NCBI GenBank assembly: GCA_045105475.1
Contig: JBGCDP010000125.1
Coordinates: 1-64,000, forward strand
Length of the DNA: 64,000 nucleotides
Reading direction: 5' to 3'
DNA from: WTJY01 sp045105475
Lineage (GTDB): Bacteria; Chloroflexota; Anaerolineae; Promineifilales; Promineifilaceae
Positions within the stretch are counted from its first letter, which is position 1, and each line of letters begins with the position of its first letter. This document shows, in pieces, positions 54,165 to 63,462 of the stretch. The notes beneath the pieces are model-generated. The model was not told where the DNA came from. It did no database searches and saw only the letters and a program-made list of their open reading frames with translations. The translations under genes and the position numbers were made by a program.

Positions 54165-54389
54165 ATGGAAAATAATACAGAAGAAATAACATTTGAAGAT
54201 GCACTACGTGAACTTGAAGGATCGGTGTCTAAACTTGAAGAAGGCAACCTTTCACTTGAAGAGTCTTTAAAAATATATGAACGTGGTCGGGCATTGTCAG
54301 ACTTTTGCCAGCAATATCTTGAAAAAGCGGAGCTACGTGTCGAGCATCTGACTGAAGACGGGGAAATTGTTGAAACTGATCTTGAATAA
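54165..54389 (+). CDS. xseB: Exodeoxyribonuclease VII small subunit
   Basis: 74 residues, helical. ITFEDALRELEGSVSKLEEG then NLSLEESLKIYERG is the XseB pattern. Operon with xseA and probably ftsY. Confidence 0.95.
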   Translation: MENNTEEITFEDALRELEGSVSKLEEGNLSLEESLKIYERGRALSDFCQQYLEKAELRVEHLTEDGEIVETDLE

Positions 54390-54435
54390 GTTCGTATCGG
54401 CCAAACAGTTCAGTTTATGTGGAGCTAAAAAATAA

Positions 54436-55344
54436 ATGTTTAGATCAATTCGAGATTCACTTAAAAAAACAAGACAAAACGTCTTCGGTCAAATCGCATC
54501 TGTTTTGGGTGGCGGTGACATTGATGACGAAACTTGGGAAGACTTAGAAGCTTTGCTCATTCAGGCTGACATGGGGGTTGATACCTCATTTGCTCTACTT
54601 GATTCAATGCGTGAGCGTGTTCGGGCTGAGCGTCTGATTACGACGGATCAATTGCTTGTCGCACTCAAAGATGAGATGCGCAAAATCTTGCAGGACCCTG
54701 AAGGCTTTTCGCTGGAAGAGCCACGTGAGATTACCGTTGTTATGGTGGTTGGCGTAAATGGCTCAGGCAAGACGACTTCGATTGGTAAGCTGTCGAAATA
54801 TTATCAAAATAATGGGCGTAAGGTTGTTTTGGTCGCGGGGGATACATTTCGCGCGGCCGCTATCGATCAGCTAAAAGTTTGGAGTGATCGGGCCGATGTT
54901 CCGATTATTGCCGGACAGCCTGGCGGTGATCCGGCCGCTATGGCTTATGATGGCATCCGTGCTGCTCGCGGCCGTGGGTATGATCTCGTGTTTGTGGACA
55001 CCGCCGGCCGGTTGCACACGAAATTCAACCTGATGCGTGAACTAGAAAAAGTACACAGCGTCCTACAGCGCAGTGTGCATCAGGCACCTCATGAAGTACT
55101 TTTGGTTGTTGATGCACCAACTGGACAAAATGCGCTTTTGCAAGCTCAAAAATTTAAAGAGTCAGTCAATGTAACCGGGGTTATTTTGACCAAACTTGAT
55201 GGCACCTCAAAAGGTGGAATGGTCTTTTCGATCTATCGGGATTTAGGCCTACCGGTTCGTTTTATCGGTACCGGTGAGCAAATTGGGGATCTTGCTCCAT
55301 TTGATCCTGATCAGTTTATCGATGGGCTGTTTGCTGAAGATTAA
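54436..55344 (+). CDS. ftsY: Signal recognition particle receptor FtsY
   Basis: 302 residues with an NG domain only (no long acidic A domain). G1 GVNGSGKTTS, DTFRAAAIDQL, DTAGRLHTKFNLM, and TKLDGTSKGG (G4) are all visible, and the end GTGEQIGDLAPFDPDQFIDGL is the FtsY-specific tail. GTPase that docks ribosome-SRP complexes at the membrane. Confidence 0.97.
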   Translation: MFRSIRDSLKKTRQNVFGQIASVLGGGDIDDETWEDLEALLIQADMGVDTSFALLDSMRERVRAERLITTDQLLVALKDEMRKILQDPEGFSLEEPREITVVMVVGVNGSGKTTSIGKLSKYYQNNGRKVVLVAGDTFRAAAIDQLKVWSDRADVPIIAGQPGGDPAAMAYDGIRAARGRGYDLVFVDTAGRLHTKFNLMRELEKVHSVLQRSVHQAPHEVLLVVDAPTGQNALLQAQKFKESVNVTGVILTKLDGTSKGGMVFSIYRDLGLPVRFIGTGEQIGDLAPFDPDQFIDGLFAED

Positions 55345-55353
55345 ATTTTAGCC

Positions 55354-55457
55354 GCAAGTAGTGAGGAACGAGTGAAAGCACCAATCCCACGTTGGCTTAA
55401 TTAATAGAAACATATTTCAAACGTAATGTGGGCATGTTGTCGTATCTCACTACTTGC
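55354..55457 (+). other. Large inverted repeat in the ftsY-prfB spacer
   Basis: GCAAGTAGTGAG (55354-55365) is perfectly complementary to CTCACTACTTGC (55446-55457). Inside the 80-nt loop are CCCAC and GTGGG arms. It has no T-run, so it is not a simple terminator; it may be an mRNA leader structure of prfB or a processing element. Confidence 0.55.
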
Positions 55458-55478
55458 CCCTCTGTCACAGGAAAAAAC

Positions 55479-56583
55479 ATGGAAAACCAGTCTCAAAACG
55501 AATTGGTCACTAAAATTCAGGAACTAGAAGAAACAGTCAGCCAGCTGCGGAGGCGGCTTTGACGTACCTCTAAAGAAGGAACGTGTTCAAACGCTTGAGG
55601 CAGAGTCTGCTCAGCCTGGGTTTTGGGATGACTCTAGTAAAGCACAATCGCATATGCGGGAGATTACACGCTTAAGATCGCAGGTAGACAGTTGGGAGAA
55701 GCTCTACAATCGCATTTTTGATACGAAAGAGATGCTAGAAATGGAGGATGAGGAGCTGCTTACCGATCTCGGAAGTGAAGTTACTGTACTTGAAAAACAG
55801 GTGCGTGATCTGGAGATCCAAACCCTATTTGCAGGTAAACATGATACGAGCGACGTGATTTTTGCTATTCACGCGGGTGCTGGTGGCACGGAAGCCCAGG
55901 ATTGGGCCGCTATGCTGTTGCGCATGTTTACGCGCTGGATGGAAGCTCACAATATGAAAGTCGATGTGATGGATGAAAGTCCAGGGGACGTGACTGGTAT
56001 CAAGAGCGTGTTGATGTCGGTGAGCGGCGATCATGCTTTCGGCCGACTTAAATCTGAAAAGGGTGTTCACCGCTTGGTGCGAATCTCTCCTTTCGACTCC
56101 TCAGCTCGTCGCCATACCTCTTTTGCCAAGATCGAAGTTTGGCCTGATGTGGCTGAAGATATTGATATTGAGATCAACGAAAACGAGCTTGAGATCCAGC
56201 GATTTAAGGCGAGTGGGGCAGGTGGCCAGCATGTGCAAAAGAATGAAACAGCGATCCGCATCAAGCATCTCCCAACGGGTATTGTGGTTTCGTGCCAGAA
56301 TCAACGTTCTTTGACCCAAAATCAAGAATCGGCCTTGAAGGCTTTAAAGTCTCAACTATATGATTTGGCTCAAGAAAAGCAGATGGAAGAGATTGCCGAG
56401 TTAAAGGGTGATGATGTTGATGCGGGGTGGGGGAGCCAGATTCGGTCATACGTCCTGCATCCATACAAAATGGTGAAAGATCATCGGACGAAATTTGAGT
56501 CGTCGAATCCTCCGGCCGTGCTTGATGGAGATTTAGATGACTTTATTGAAGCATTTTTGCGTTATTCTGTTGATGTAAGGTAA
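55479..56583 (+). CDS. prfB: Peptide chain release factor 2 (programmed +1 frameshift)
   Basis: The frame opens at ATG 55479, runs 27 codons to CTT-TGA at 55557-55562 and resumes in +1 at GAC 55561, giving 367 residues. The second frame reads DVPLKKERVQTLEAESAQPG, the normal RF2 sequence. RF2 features: the SPF tripeptide in RISPFDSSARRHTS and the GGQ loop in GAGGQHVQKNETAIR. It releases peptides at UAA and UGA, and the in-frame UGA makes its synthesis self-regulating. Confidence 0.96.
55549..55563 (+). promoter_or_regulatory. RF2 programmed frameshift site
   Basis: An internal SD-like GGAGG (55549-55553), three spacer bases (CGG), then the slippery CTT TGA C. This is the usual layout of the RF2 shift signal. 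Confidence 0.95.
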
Positions 56584-56668
56584 AGGTGCTCGCTGGCTTG
56601 TTCGACACACATGTCAGCTAAGACATCCATCAATAGATTGTTTAACACAAAGACAAAAAAGGTTTTTC

Positions 56669-57718
56669 ATGAGCAATAAAGAGTTTGAGTCAGATGTTCG
56701 TTCGCTTGAGTTTAAGTTTAAAAATCTTAATGATCGCTATGATCTGAGTGGGTCAGAAACGGCCGTTGAAAAAATAAAGCACGGGATTCGAGCTTATCCA
56801 GACCAACTCGCTGAGCTTGAACGACGTGGTTTTTTGCACACCCTGCCGCTTAAGAAAGTAGTTGAGGCGGTTGCTCATGACTGGTCCAATGGGCAAGAAA
56901 AAGAGGTGTTAGCTGAGATTCAATCTTTGAAGAAGCGGCTGATGCGTGAGCGGAGCAAAGTTAATGCACAAATGCGTCGGCTGGACAAACCATCGGCCGC
57001 AATAGTTAAATCGGCCGAAACCGCTGTGGAAGCTTTTGACGATGTGGTTGGCGATGCTGAATCAAAGCTACGCACCATGATTTCTAAAACAACGGCCGAA
57101 GTTGATCAAGTTGCCTATCAAATGCGCCGGGTTGAATGGATGCTTGATCAACTAGATGAAGCCGCTGATATTATGATGCTCGAAAATGAGGGGCCATTGC
57201 TTGCAGTTGAGGCAGAATGGGAAAACGATGGGGATGAAGGGCCAGATGGGGTTCTTTATTTGACCGACCAGCGACTGATATTTGAAGAAAAAGCGGAAAA
57301 GGCGACAAAGAAATTTTTGTTTATCACACGTGAGTCGGAGCTAGTGCAAGAACTTTTGATAAGTGAGCCTGTTTCTGAGATTCAAGAAGTGTCGTACAGC
57401 GAAGAACGCAGACGGCGAATTCAACTGCGCAAAGATGACATCATCGAGCTCGTTATGTCAGGTAACGCGGCTCATTCTCGCTTGCGCTTTCACATCAGTG
57501 GCCAAGAGTCTAAAGATTGGGCTGTGATGATTAATCGGGTTATGGATGGGGATGTATTCAAAGATCGTGCTGAATCGGCTCAGAGTGACGAAGCGAATGT
57601 TCGGGATAAATCTTTTCCGGCCGATTGTCCGGGTTGCTTCGCTCCCATTCCACCTCAACCTCGTGGCGCGTTGAGCGTTACCTGTGAATTTTGTAATGCG
57701 ACCGTTCAGGCTGTTTAA
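56669..57718 (+). CDS. Coiled-coil protein with PH-like and zinc-ribbon regions
   Basis: 349 residues. An N-terminal coiled coil covers about 5-160 with EIQSLKKRLMRERSKVNAQM. A beta-rich region (about 180-290: GVLYLTDQRLIFEEKAEKAT) resembles a GRAM/PH-like domain. A C-terminal zinc ribbon has CPGC and CEFC (about 324 and 342). No named family recognised. It follows prfB on the same strand. Confidence 0.65.
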   Translation: MSNKEFESDVRSLEFKFKNLNDRYDLSGSETAVEKIKHGIRAYPDQLAELERRGFLHTLPLKKVVEAVAHDWSNGQEKEVLAEIQSLKKRLMRERSKVNAQMRRLDKPSAAIVKSAETAVEAFDDVVGDAESKLRTMISKTTAEVDQVAYQMRRVEWMLDQLDEAADIMMLENEGPLLAVEAEWENDGDEGPDGVLYLTDQRLIFEEKAEKATKKFLFITRESELVQELLISEPVSEIQEVSYSEERRRRIQLRKDDIIELVMSGNAAHSRLRFHISGQESKDWAVMINRVMDGDVFKDRAESAQSDEANVRDKSFPADCPGCFAPIPPQPRGALSVTCEFCNATVQAV

Positions 57719-57733
57719 CACTGACTTCAGCGG

Positions 57734-58324
57734 CTATTGAAATCCGGTCAGCACACCACCAAATTCATATAGAACAATTTCAGCTACCCCTGCATTCTTA
57801 AATCGATAAGGCCACCATCCCCGATTGGCCGTCCCTAAAAGTTCACACATCATAATGCCTAAAGTGCCCCCGTGGGCGGCTAAAGCGATCGTTTCACCAG
57901 TACAACTATGTTGCCCTTTGATATCATCGATCAAAGCACGTGACCGGTCTGCAACTTGTTGATAGGTCTCGCCGCCATGATGGGCTGCACTGGTGTCACC
58001 TGATAGAAACTTCTCCCAATCCATTGGGTAGGTGGCCTGAATTTCAGTTGGGGTTAAAAGCTCCCAGCGATTGTGATCCATTTCCCAAAGCCTTTCGTCG
58101 AGGGTTAATGGCTTTTGCCACTGTTGGTTAAGAATTTCGGCTGTGTGCTTGGCTCGCATAGCTGGACTGGAATACACGTGCGAAACTGGCCAATCTTTTA
58201 GCCGTTCGGCCGTGGCCTGAACCTGTTTATGACCTTCTTCGGTCATGGGAGAATCGGTACGGCCGTAAAAACGGCCTTCAACGTTGGCTTGGGTTTGCCC
58301 GTGACGTACCAAGAGCAGTGTCAT
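57734..58324 (-). CDS. Histidine phosphatase family protein
   Basis: 196 residues from MTLLLVRHGQTQANVEGRFY. The RHG motif gives the phospho-His, the second His lies in LAAHGGTLGIM near 154, and Glu in LWEMDHNRW. Phosphoglycerate-mutase-like phosphatase, substrate unknown (members include CobC-like enzymes). Another ATG at 58342 would add six residues; neither has a clear Shine-Dalgarno. Confidence 0.9.
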   Translation of the reverse strand: MTLLLVRHGQTQANVEGRFYGRTDSPMTEEGHKQVQATAERLKDWPVSHVYSSPAMRAKHTAEILNQQWQKPLTLDERLWEMDHNRWELLTPTEIQATYPMDWEKFLSGDTSAAHHGGETYQQVADRSRALIDDIKGQHSCTGETIALAAHGGTLGIMMCELLGTANRGWWPYRFKNAGVAEIVLYEFGGVLTGFQ

Positions 58325-58358
58325 TAGTGGTTGAGGAAACATATTTTTGCCGTGTTAG

Positions 58359-58409
58359 GTTTTCAGCGACCAGTGACCAGTTTTATCTCTAATCATGATC
58401 GCTGGAAAC
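58359..58409. repeat. Intergenic repeat and hairpin, copy 2
   Basis: GTTTTCAGCGA (58359-58369) is complementary to TCGCTGGAAAC (58399-58409) with one mismatch. The left part matches the 52287 copy. It lies between two minus-strand genes. Confidence 0.4.
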
Positions 58410-58412
58410 AGG

Positions 58413-59165
58413 TTATTTTTTCTTTTTTCCGACGCCAACTTCTTCTTTATCTGGTTCTTTAAGTGTGACCCGGAAAAAACGTTCGGCCGCACCAAAACCA
58501 ACTATTTTGCCAGCGCCGGCCGCCCATTCGCGAATACGAGGTTCTGGATCCCAGTCACCCATCTGGCTCTTGTGAGCCCGCAATGATTTGATCTTCTTTT
58601 CAAGTGTGTCAGTAATGTCGACATACTGATTTATTTTGTCATCAGTGGTGAAAAAGATATAGACATAATTGGCTTTGTGAGGTGGGAACCCTTCGGCGTC
58701 GATGTTTGGGTAGAGCAATGGCATTTCGCTAGAAGGAAAAGCGGCGTCGATGACGGCATTTCCGGCCGCTCGATGGTCAGGGTGATTGATGTAGTCAGCT
58801 CTTGGAAAAACGTTGGTTGGGTCTTGGCACCCTAAAACGTTCGGCTGGTATTTACGGATGAGGCGCACTATTTTTTCGCGTAGCTCAAGCGAGTTTTCTA
58901 ACTTGCAATCGTCATAGCCTAGAAACTCAACCGTTTTTACACCCAAGATTTTGGCCGCTTCACGCTGTTCACCACGGCGGATTTTTGCCAACTGTTCGGC
59001 CGTAATTCCGGCTTCATGTGTGCCAGCATTGCCGTCGGTAATTAAACAAAAGGTGACTTCGCACCCGTGGCTCGCCCATTTGGCGGCCGTGCCAGCTACC
59101 CCAAACTCTAGGTCATCGGGATGGGCAGCAATAAATAATGCTTTTTCGGGAATATATTCAGACAT
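58413..59165 (-). CDS. PIG-L family deacetylase
   Basis: 250 residues. Zinc site AHPDDLEFG near 14 and NHPDHRAAG near 125, as in MshB/BshB and LpxC-like GlcNAc deacetylases. It removes N-acetyl groups from small amino-sugar conjugates such as bacillithiol or lipid precursors. Partner genes for those thiols are not present. The end is Lys-rich (GVGKKKK). Confidence 0.93.
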   Translation of the reverse strand: MSEYIPEKALFIAAHPDDLEFGVAGTAAKWASHGCEVTFCLITDGNAGTHEAGITAEQLAKIRRGEQREAAKILGVKTVEFLGYDDCKLENSLELREKIVRLIRKYQPNVLGCQDPTNVFPRADYINHPDHRAAGNAVIDAAFPSSEMPLLYPNIDAEGFPPHKANYVYIFFTTDDKINQYVDITDTLEKKIKSLRAHKSQMGDWDPEPRIREWAAGAGKIVGFGAAERFFRVTLKEPDKEEVGVGKKKK

Positions 59166-59401
59166 AAGAGAAAAAATTAAGACATAGAGTTTGCGCGGTC
59201 AGAATTTTTGACCTGCCAACAGTTTTTCATTCATCTTACATTTTACCCGTATGTTAATTCGTAAACGATTAGAGTTGTAAATGAAGCGACGCGAGCCGGT
59301 AGTGCATGTCATAATTCTTGAAAAATTTATCATAAAAGTCGCTCTCAATTTTTCACATCAAAATTTTTTCTTTCGGCCGCAATTGCGACTACAATATCTG
59401 T
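59166..59401. other. Divergent spacer
   Basis: AT-rich spacer with one CGGCCG at 59373 and the -10 of the downstream gene. Nothing else was found. Confidence 0.4.
59390..59395 (+). promoter_or_regulatory. Candidate -10 box for a leaderless gene
   Basis: TACAAT followed by six bases and the ATG at 59402. The -35 is weak. Confidence 0.4.
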
Positions 59402-59806
59402 ATGATTGAACCAGATGAAGCCCATACAATGTTAATCGGTACTTTACCCGATGATGTTCCATTACAAGAGATGATTCCGTTAGCCGACTCGATTTTGGCA
59501 TCTCCGATTCTGACTGTAGTCATTGATAATCAGACAGAAAACGGGGAGACGCTTGTAAAAACCTTAAGCGAGCGTGGTGGAGAAAATTTAGAGGTCGTCG
59601 CCTTAAACGGCCGGAATCCTTTAACTTTGTACCCTGGATTTGCTGAAGACCCTGAAACGGCAGAAGATGCTGCTCTATTTTTAGAGCATGGGGTTCCCGG
59701 TATCCTTTTGCCCCTTTGGTTAAAAAACGGCCAAACGATGGCGGAAACGATAAGCCGGGCCCGCGAATTTCGGGAAGCGGTGCTAGAAGCGATTCAAGAA
59801 GAATGA
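59402..59806 (+). CDS. Hypothetical protein, coupled to an amidohydrolase
   Basis: 134 residues, acidic, alpha/beta (ILTVVIDNQTENGETLVKTL; PGILLPLWLKNGQ). No family recognised. Its TGA overlaps the amidohydrolase ATG (ATGA at 59803-59806), so the two are translated together. Confidence 0.7.
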   Translation: MIEPDEAHTMLIGTLPDDVPLQEMIPLADSILASPILTVVIDNQTENGETLVKTLSERGGENLEVVALNGRNPLTLYPGFAEDPETAEDAALFLEHGVPGILLPLWLKNGQTMAETISRAREFREAVLEAIQEE

Positions 59807-60966
59807 GAATCGATGCCCATATTCACTTTACCCCGCCACAGCTAAGGCAGCGCCTTGATAAGCTATCTGAAGAAGAGCCATATTGGGGGCTGTTGTTAAA
59901 TCCGCCCAATAGCAAATCGATTCAAGGTTGGGCTGATCCGGAACGCATGATCGCAGATATGGATGCGGCGGGGATCGATAAAGTTGTGATTGTGGGTGAG
60001 TATTTTCGCCAGCACGAAGCCTGTGTCGCCCGGAATAATCAGGCGATAGAGCTAGTCGAACGTTATCCTGAGCGGGTTTTGGCCTTGGCTACGCTGCAAC
60101 CGGCCGCCGGTGAGCTTGCCATCGATGAGCTAAAACGATGTTTAGATGCAGGGTTGCATGGGGTCGGCGAGCTGAATCCTTATGCTCAAGGGGTCGATTT
60201 GCTGGATCGACGCTTCTTGCGCTTAGTTGACGCCATCGTTGAGGCTGATGTTCCTTTGAACTTGCATGTGAGTGAAGAAGTCGGCGGTTATTATCTAGGT
60301 AAAAGCACCACGCCTCTAAGAGATTATTATTCGCTGGCGTGTCGTTATCCTGAGTTAAAATTGATTTTAGCGCATTGGGGTGGGGGGCTGTTTTTGTACG
60401 AAATTATGCCCCGCGTGCGTAAGCAGCTTTCGCGAGTTTGGTATGACACGGCCGCTTCGCCTTTGCTTTACCCAACAAAAAAGATTTTTACAACCGCTTT
60501 GACCTGTATCTCTCATCAGAAGATATTGTATGGATCAGATTACCCGCTGTTGATTTACCCATCCAAAATGGCAGAACCAGATATGCGGCCGTTTTTAACG
60601 GCAATTGACAAACTTGCGCTTGATCCAGAGGTTTATACTGATGTGATGGGGTTGAATGCCGCCCGTTTGTTTCAGCAAGACGGGTTTGGTCCGGCCGATT
60701 TACCTCTGGTAGGCAGTGGGTCAGATGCCGCTGCAGCGATTGAAAGGCCGATTACCGGCCGGATGGCGGTAAGTATGGTGGTGGCTGAATTCCCAGAGAC
60801 ACAAAAACTGTTTTCTGAGTATAATATTCCTGTTGATGACCAACCCGTTCCTGATTGGGAGCCGATTATTCAAGCGGCCACACGTCAAGGCCACGGACCT
60901 GAAAAACAGCGAGACCTACTACAAAGGATCAATGAAGTTATTCAAGAGAGAGTATCAATTGATTGA
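59803..60966 (+). CDS. Amidohydrolase (PF04909 type) with a C-terminal DUF1858-like tail
   Basis: 387 residues. Metal motif MRIDAHIHF at the very N-terminus, later His in LNLHVSEEVGG and LILAHWGGGLF and Asp in ILYGSDYPLL: the 2-amidohydrolase barrel, as in aminocarboxymuconate-semialdehyde decarboxylase relatives. Residues about 320-387 (TGRMAVSMVVAEFPETQKLF onwards) resemble DUF1858. The start overlaps the upstream stop. Substrate unknown. Confidence 0.85.
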   Translation: MRIDAHIHFTPPQLRQRLDKLSEEEPYWGLLLNPPNSKSIQGWADPERMIADMDAAGIDKVVIVGEYFRQHEACVARNNQAIELVERYPERVLALATLQPAAGELAIDELKRCLDAGLHGVGELNPYAQGVDLLDRRFLRLVDAIVEADVPLNLHVSEEVGGYYLGKSTTPLRDYYSLACRYPELKLILAHWGGGLFLYEIMPRVRKQLSRVWYDTAASPLLYPTKKIFTTALTCISHQKILYGSDYPLLIYPSKMAEPDMRPFLTAIDKLALDPEVYTDVMGLNAARLFQQDGFGPADLPLVGSGSDAAAAIERPITGRMAVSMVVAEFPETQKLFSEYNIPVDDQPVPDWEPIIQAATRQGHGPEKQRDLLQRINEVIQERVSID

Positions 60967-60981
60967 GGAAAATCTCCTACG

Positions 60982-62232
60982 ATGAAGTACCCCCACGAAA
61001 TTTTACCACTGCGTGATCAAGCTCGTATTCGGAACCAATGGCTCCACAAACGCTTTGAGCATATTCTGCCTGCAATCATGAATCGAGAGAATATCGATTT
61101 GTGGATCATTATTTGCCGCGAATATAACGAAGATCCCGTTATTATGAGTCTGCTGCCTGAGCCATCTATGTCAGCCCGCCGCCGCACTATTTTGGCATTT
61201 AGCCGCAATGTTGATGGCTCGGTTGACCGATTTAGCCTTGATCGTTATGGGTATGGAGAGTTTTATCGGCCTGCGTGGAACCCTGAGCAACAGCCAAGCC
61301 AATATACCGCTTTGGCTGATTTGGTTGAAGAGTTAAACCCAAAATCGATTGGGATCAACTTTTCGTCGGTGTTTGCATTTAGCGATGGACTGTCACATAC
61401 AGAATACTCATCGCTTGTGGGTGCGTTAACGCCTGAACGTATGGCGAATGTATTTAGTGCCGAGCGTTTAGTCGTTGGTTGGCTTGAATCTCGTTTGCCA
61501 GAAGAAATTGAAGTTTACCCAGCATTGTGCGCGGCCGGGCATGACATCATCCGGCGAGCATTTTCGCGTGAGGTAATTACCCCCGGCGAAACGACAACCG
61601 ATGATGTTGTGTGGTGGATGCGCCAAGCGATGCATGATTTTGGAGTCAAATCATGGTTTCAACCTTCGATTGAAATACAGGCACCAGGACAAAGTTATGC
61701 GGTTGTCGGAAAACGCAAACTTATTTTGCCGGGAGATCTTTTACACTGCGATATGGGCTTCCATTATCTGGGCCTTGCAACAGATCAACAGCAACATGCC
61801 TATGTTCTAAAAGAGGGGGAAACTGATGCTCCGGCCGGGCTTAAACAAGCTTTGTTGCATGGAAACCAGGTTCAAGATGTGCATATGGCTGAAATGAAAT
61901 TAGGGCAAAGTGGAAATCAAGTTTTGGCAGCCACACGAAATGGTGCAATTGAAAAAGGACTTAAGCCTCAAGTTTATAGCCATCCGTTGGGTTATCATGG
62001 CCATGCGGCCGGAGCCACAATTGGTTTATGGGACCAACAAGGTGGCGTTCCTGGCAATGGGGATTATCCGGTTCAAGACAATACGGTCTGGTCAATTGAG
62101 CTAAATGCCAAAACGGCCGTACCGGAATGGGATGGTCAAGAGGTGCGGATTGCGCTTGAAGAAGACGCCGTTGTTGAAAATGGGATTTGTCGCTGGCTTG
62201 ACGGCCGACAAGAAGAGTTCCATCTTATTTAA
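60982..62232 (+). CDS. M24 family metallopeptidase (Xaa-Pro peptidase-like)
   Basis: 416 residues. Creatinase-like N-domain (about 1-185) and pita-bread domain (190-416). Metal ligands seem intact: two Asp in HCDMGFHYLGLATDQQQH near 255-265, His in PLGYHGHAAG, Glu in VWSIELNAK and Glu in RIALEEDAVVENG. Starts 15 bases after the amidohydrolase stop. Confidence 0.88.
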   Translation: MKYPHEILPLRDQARIRNQWLHKRFEHILPAIMNRENIDLWIIICREYNEDPVIMSLLPEPSMSARRRTILAFSRNVDGSVDRFSLDRYGYGEFYRPAWNPEQQPSQYTALADLVEELNPKSIGINFSSVFAFSDGLSHTEYSSLVGALTPERMANVFSAERLVVGWLESRLPEEIEVYPALCAAGHDIIRRAFSREVITPGETTTDDVVWWMRQAMHDFGVKSWFQPSIEIQAPGQSYAVVGKRKLILPGDLLHCDMGFHYLGLATDQQQHAYVLKEGETDAPAGLKQALLHGNQVQDVHMAEMKLGQSGNQVLAATRNGAIEKGLKPQVYSHPLGYHGHAAGATIGLWDQQGGVPGNGDYPVQDNTVWSIELNAKTAVPEWDGQEVRIALEEDAVVENGICRWLDGRQEEFHLI

Positions 62233-62257
62233 AGTTTAATAGCATGGTAGAAAGGAA

Positions 62258-62297
62258 AAAAAGCTTGATTGTTTCGTTTACAATCAGGCTTTTTTTT
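62258..62297 (+). terminator. Terminator after the M24 gene
   Basis: Stem GCTTGATTGT/ACAATCAGGC (one G-T pair) flanked by A7 and T8. Confidence 0.88.
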
Positions 62298-62310
62298 GTG
62301 ACTAATTAAA

Positions 62311-63435
62311 ATGAAGCGAATTGGAATGTTTTTATTAAAAGCGTTGGCCTTTGCCCTTGCCGGACTTGTGAGCTTGGCGATTGTAGGTGTTTTTTTCATC
62401 CGTTTGCAGCCGCGACTGTCTAGCTGGTATTACAAACGGAATGAGCCTAAACCGGAAGTTGTACCGACCCAGTTTGATCAAAGCGTGACTGATCAGCTTG
62501 ATACGCATCTGGCTAACGGCGATTTCGGCCGAGTAAAGACCTTTATCGTCTCGCAATCAGGTGAAAAGCTGTACGAGTTTAATCAACCGGGTGTCAGTTC
62601 AGATGAGCTATTTCGGGTCTGGTCGGTTAGTAAAAGTGTCGTTTCGGCCGCCTATGGGGCTGGAATCGAACAAGGCCTTATTGATGGGGTTGACGTTCCT
62701 ATTTCACAAGCTTTTCCAGAGTTCAGCGACTCCTATGCAGCTGATCCACTGCGGAATAGTGTAACAGCGGCAGATTTGCTAACGATGCGTAGTGGCTTTA
62801 AGTGGGACGAAAGCGGCTACCCAAGTGACTACCATCTTTTTGCACGCTCAAGCGATTGGATGGCTTATATGGCGGCGCGGGAAATGGCTCGGCCGGGTGG
62901 TGAACAGTTTGTTTATAACACGGCCAATACAATCGTGTTGGCTGAATTCATCGGCCGTCAGACGGGACAGCCGTTTGAGCAGTTCGTGACAGAGTCGCTT
63001 TTTGACAAGATGGGTATAACCAATTGGCGCTGGGAATATGGTCCCAATGGGGTGGTGCAGGCTGGTGGTGGATTAAACCTCTCTCCAAATGATATGCTCA
63101 AAATCGGCCAGCTGTATTTGAATCAGGGAGAATGGGAAGGGGAGCAGCTTGTGAATCGCGAATGGATTGAAGAGTCTTTGGCTGTGCAGGCATCGATTCC
63201 GAACTATTTAGATTATGGATATCACTGGTGGTTGGTTCCGAATAATAGCCCTTTAGCACGGCCGCTTGCGGTAAATGATGCTTACTTTGCCTCTGGATTG
63301 GGCGGCAACTATATTTGGATTGTGCCTCATTTAGATTTGGTGATTGTGATTACGGCCCAAGATGGAAGTGGGCAGATGGAGCTTGCATGGCCTGCGCTAA
63401 AGCATTTTATTTTTCCAGCTTTGGCAGAAAAGTAG
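62311..63435 (+). CDS. Class C beta-lactamase-like serine hydrolase
   Basis: 374 residues with an N-terminal transmembrane anchor (about 9-30). Catalytic SxxK in WSVSKSVVSAAYG near 109, then the YxN-region (FVYNTANTIVLAEF) near 210 and SGLGGNYIWIVP near 330, which take the place of the KTG box. Such proteins are esterases, peptidases or penicillin-binding proteins, so beta-lactamase activity should not be assumed. Confidence 0.88.
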   Translation: MKRIGMFLLKALAFALAGLVSLAIVGVFFIRLQPRLSSWYYKRNEPKPEVVPTQFDQSVTDQLDTHLANGDFGRVKTFIVSQSGEKLYEFNQPGVSSDELFRVWSVSKSVVSAAYGAGIEQGLIDGVDVPISQAFPEFSDSYAADPLRNSVTAADLLTMRSGFKWDESGYPSDYHLFARSSDWMAYMAAREMARPGGEQFVYNTANTIVLAEFIGRQTGQPFEQFVTESLFDKMGITNWRWEYGPNGVVQAGGGLNLSPNDMLKIGQLYLNQGEWEGEQLVNREWIEESLAVQASIPNYLDYGYHWWLVPNNSPLARPLAVNDAYFASGLGGNYIWIVPHLDLVIVITAQDGSGQMELAWPALKHFIFPALAEK

Positions 63436-63462
63436 GTGGTGGCGGGCTCCCTCATTTTTATT

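Noticed and set aside
62311..63435. Antibiotic-resistance beta-lactamase
   Set aside because: SxxK alone is shared with esterases and peptidases, and the KTG box is not recognisable.
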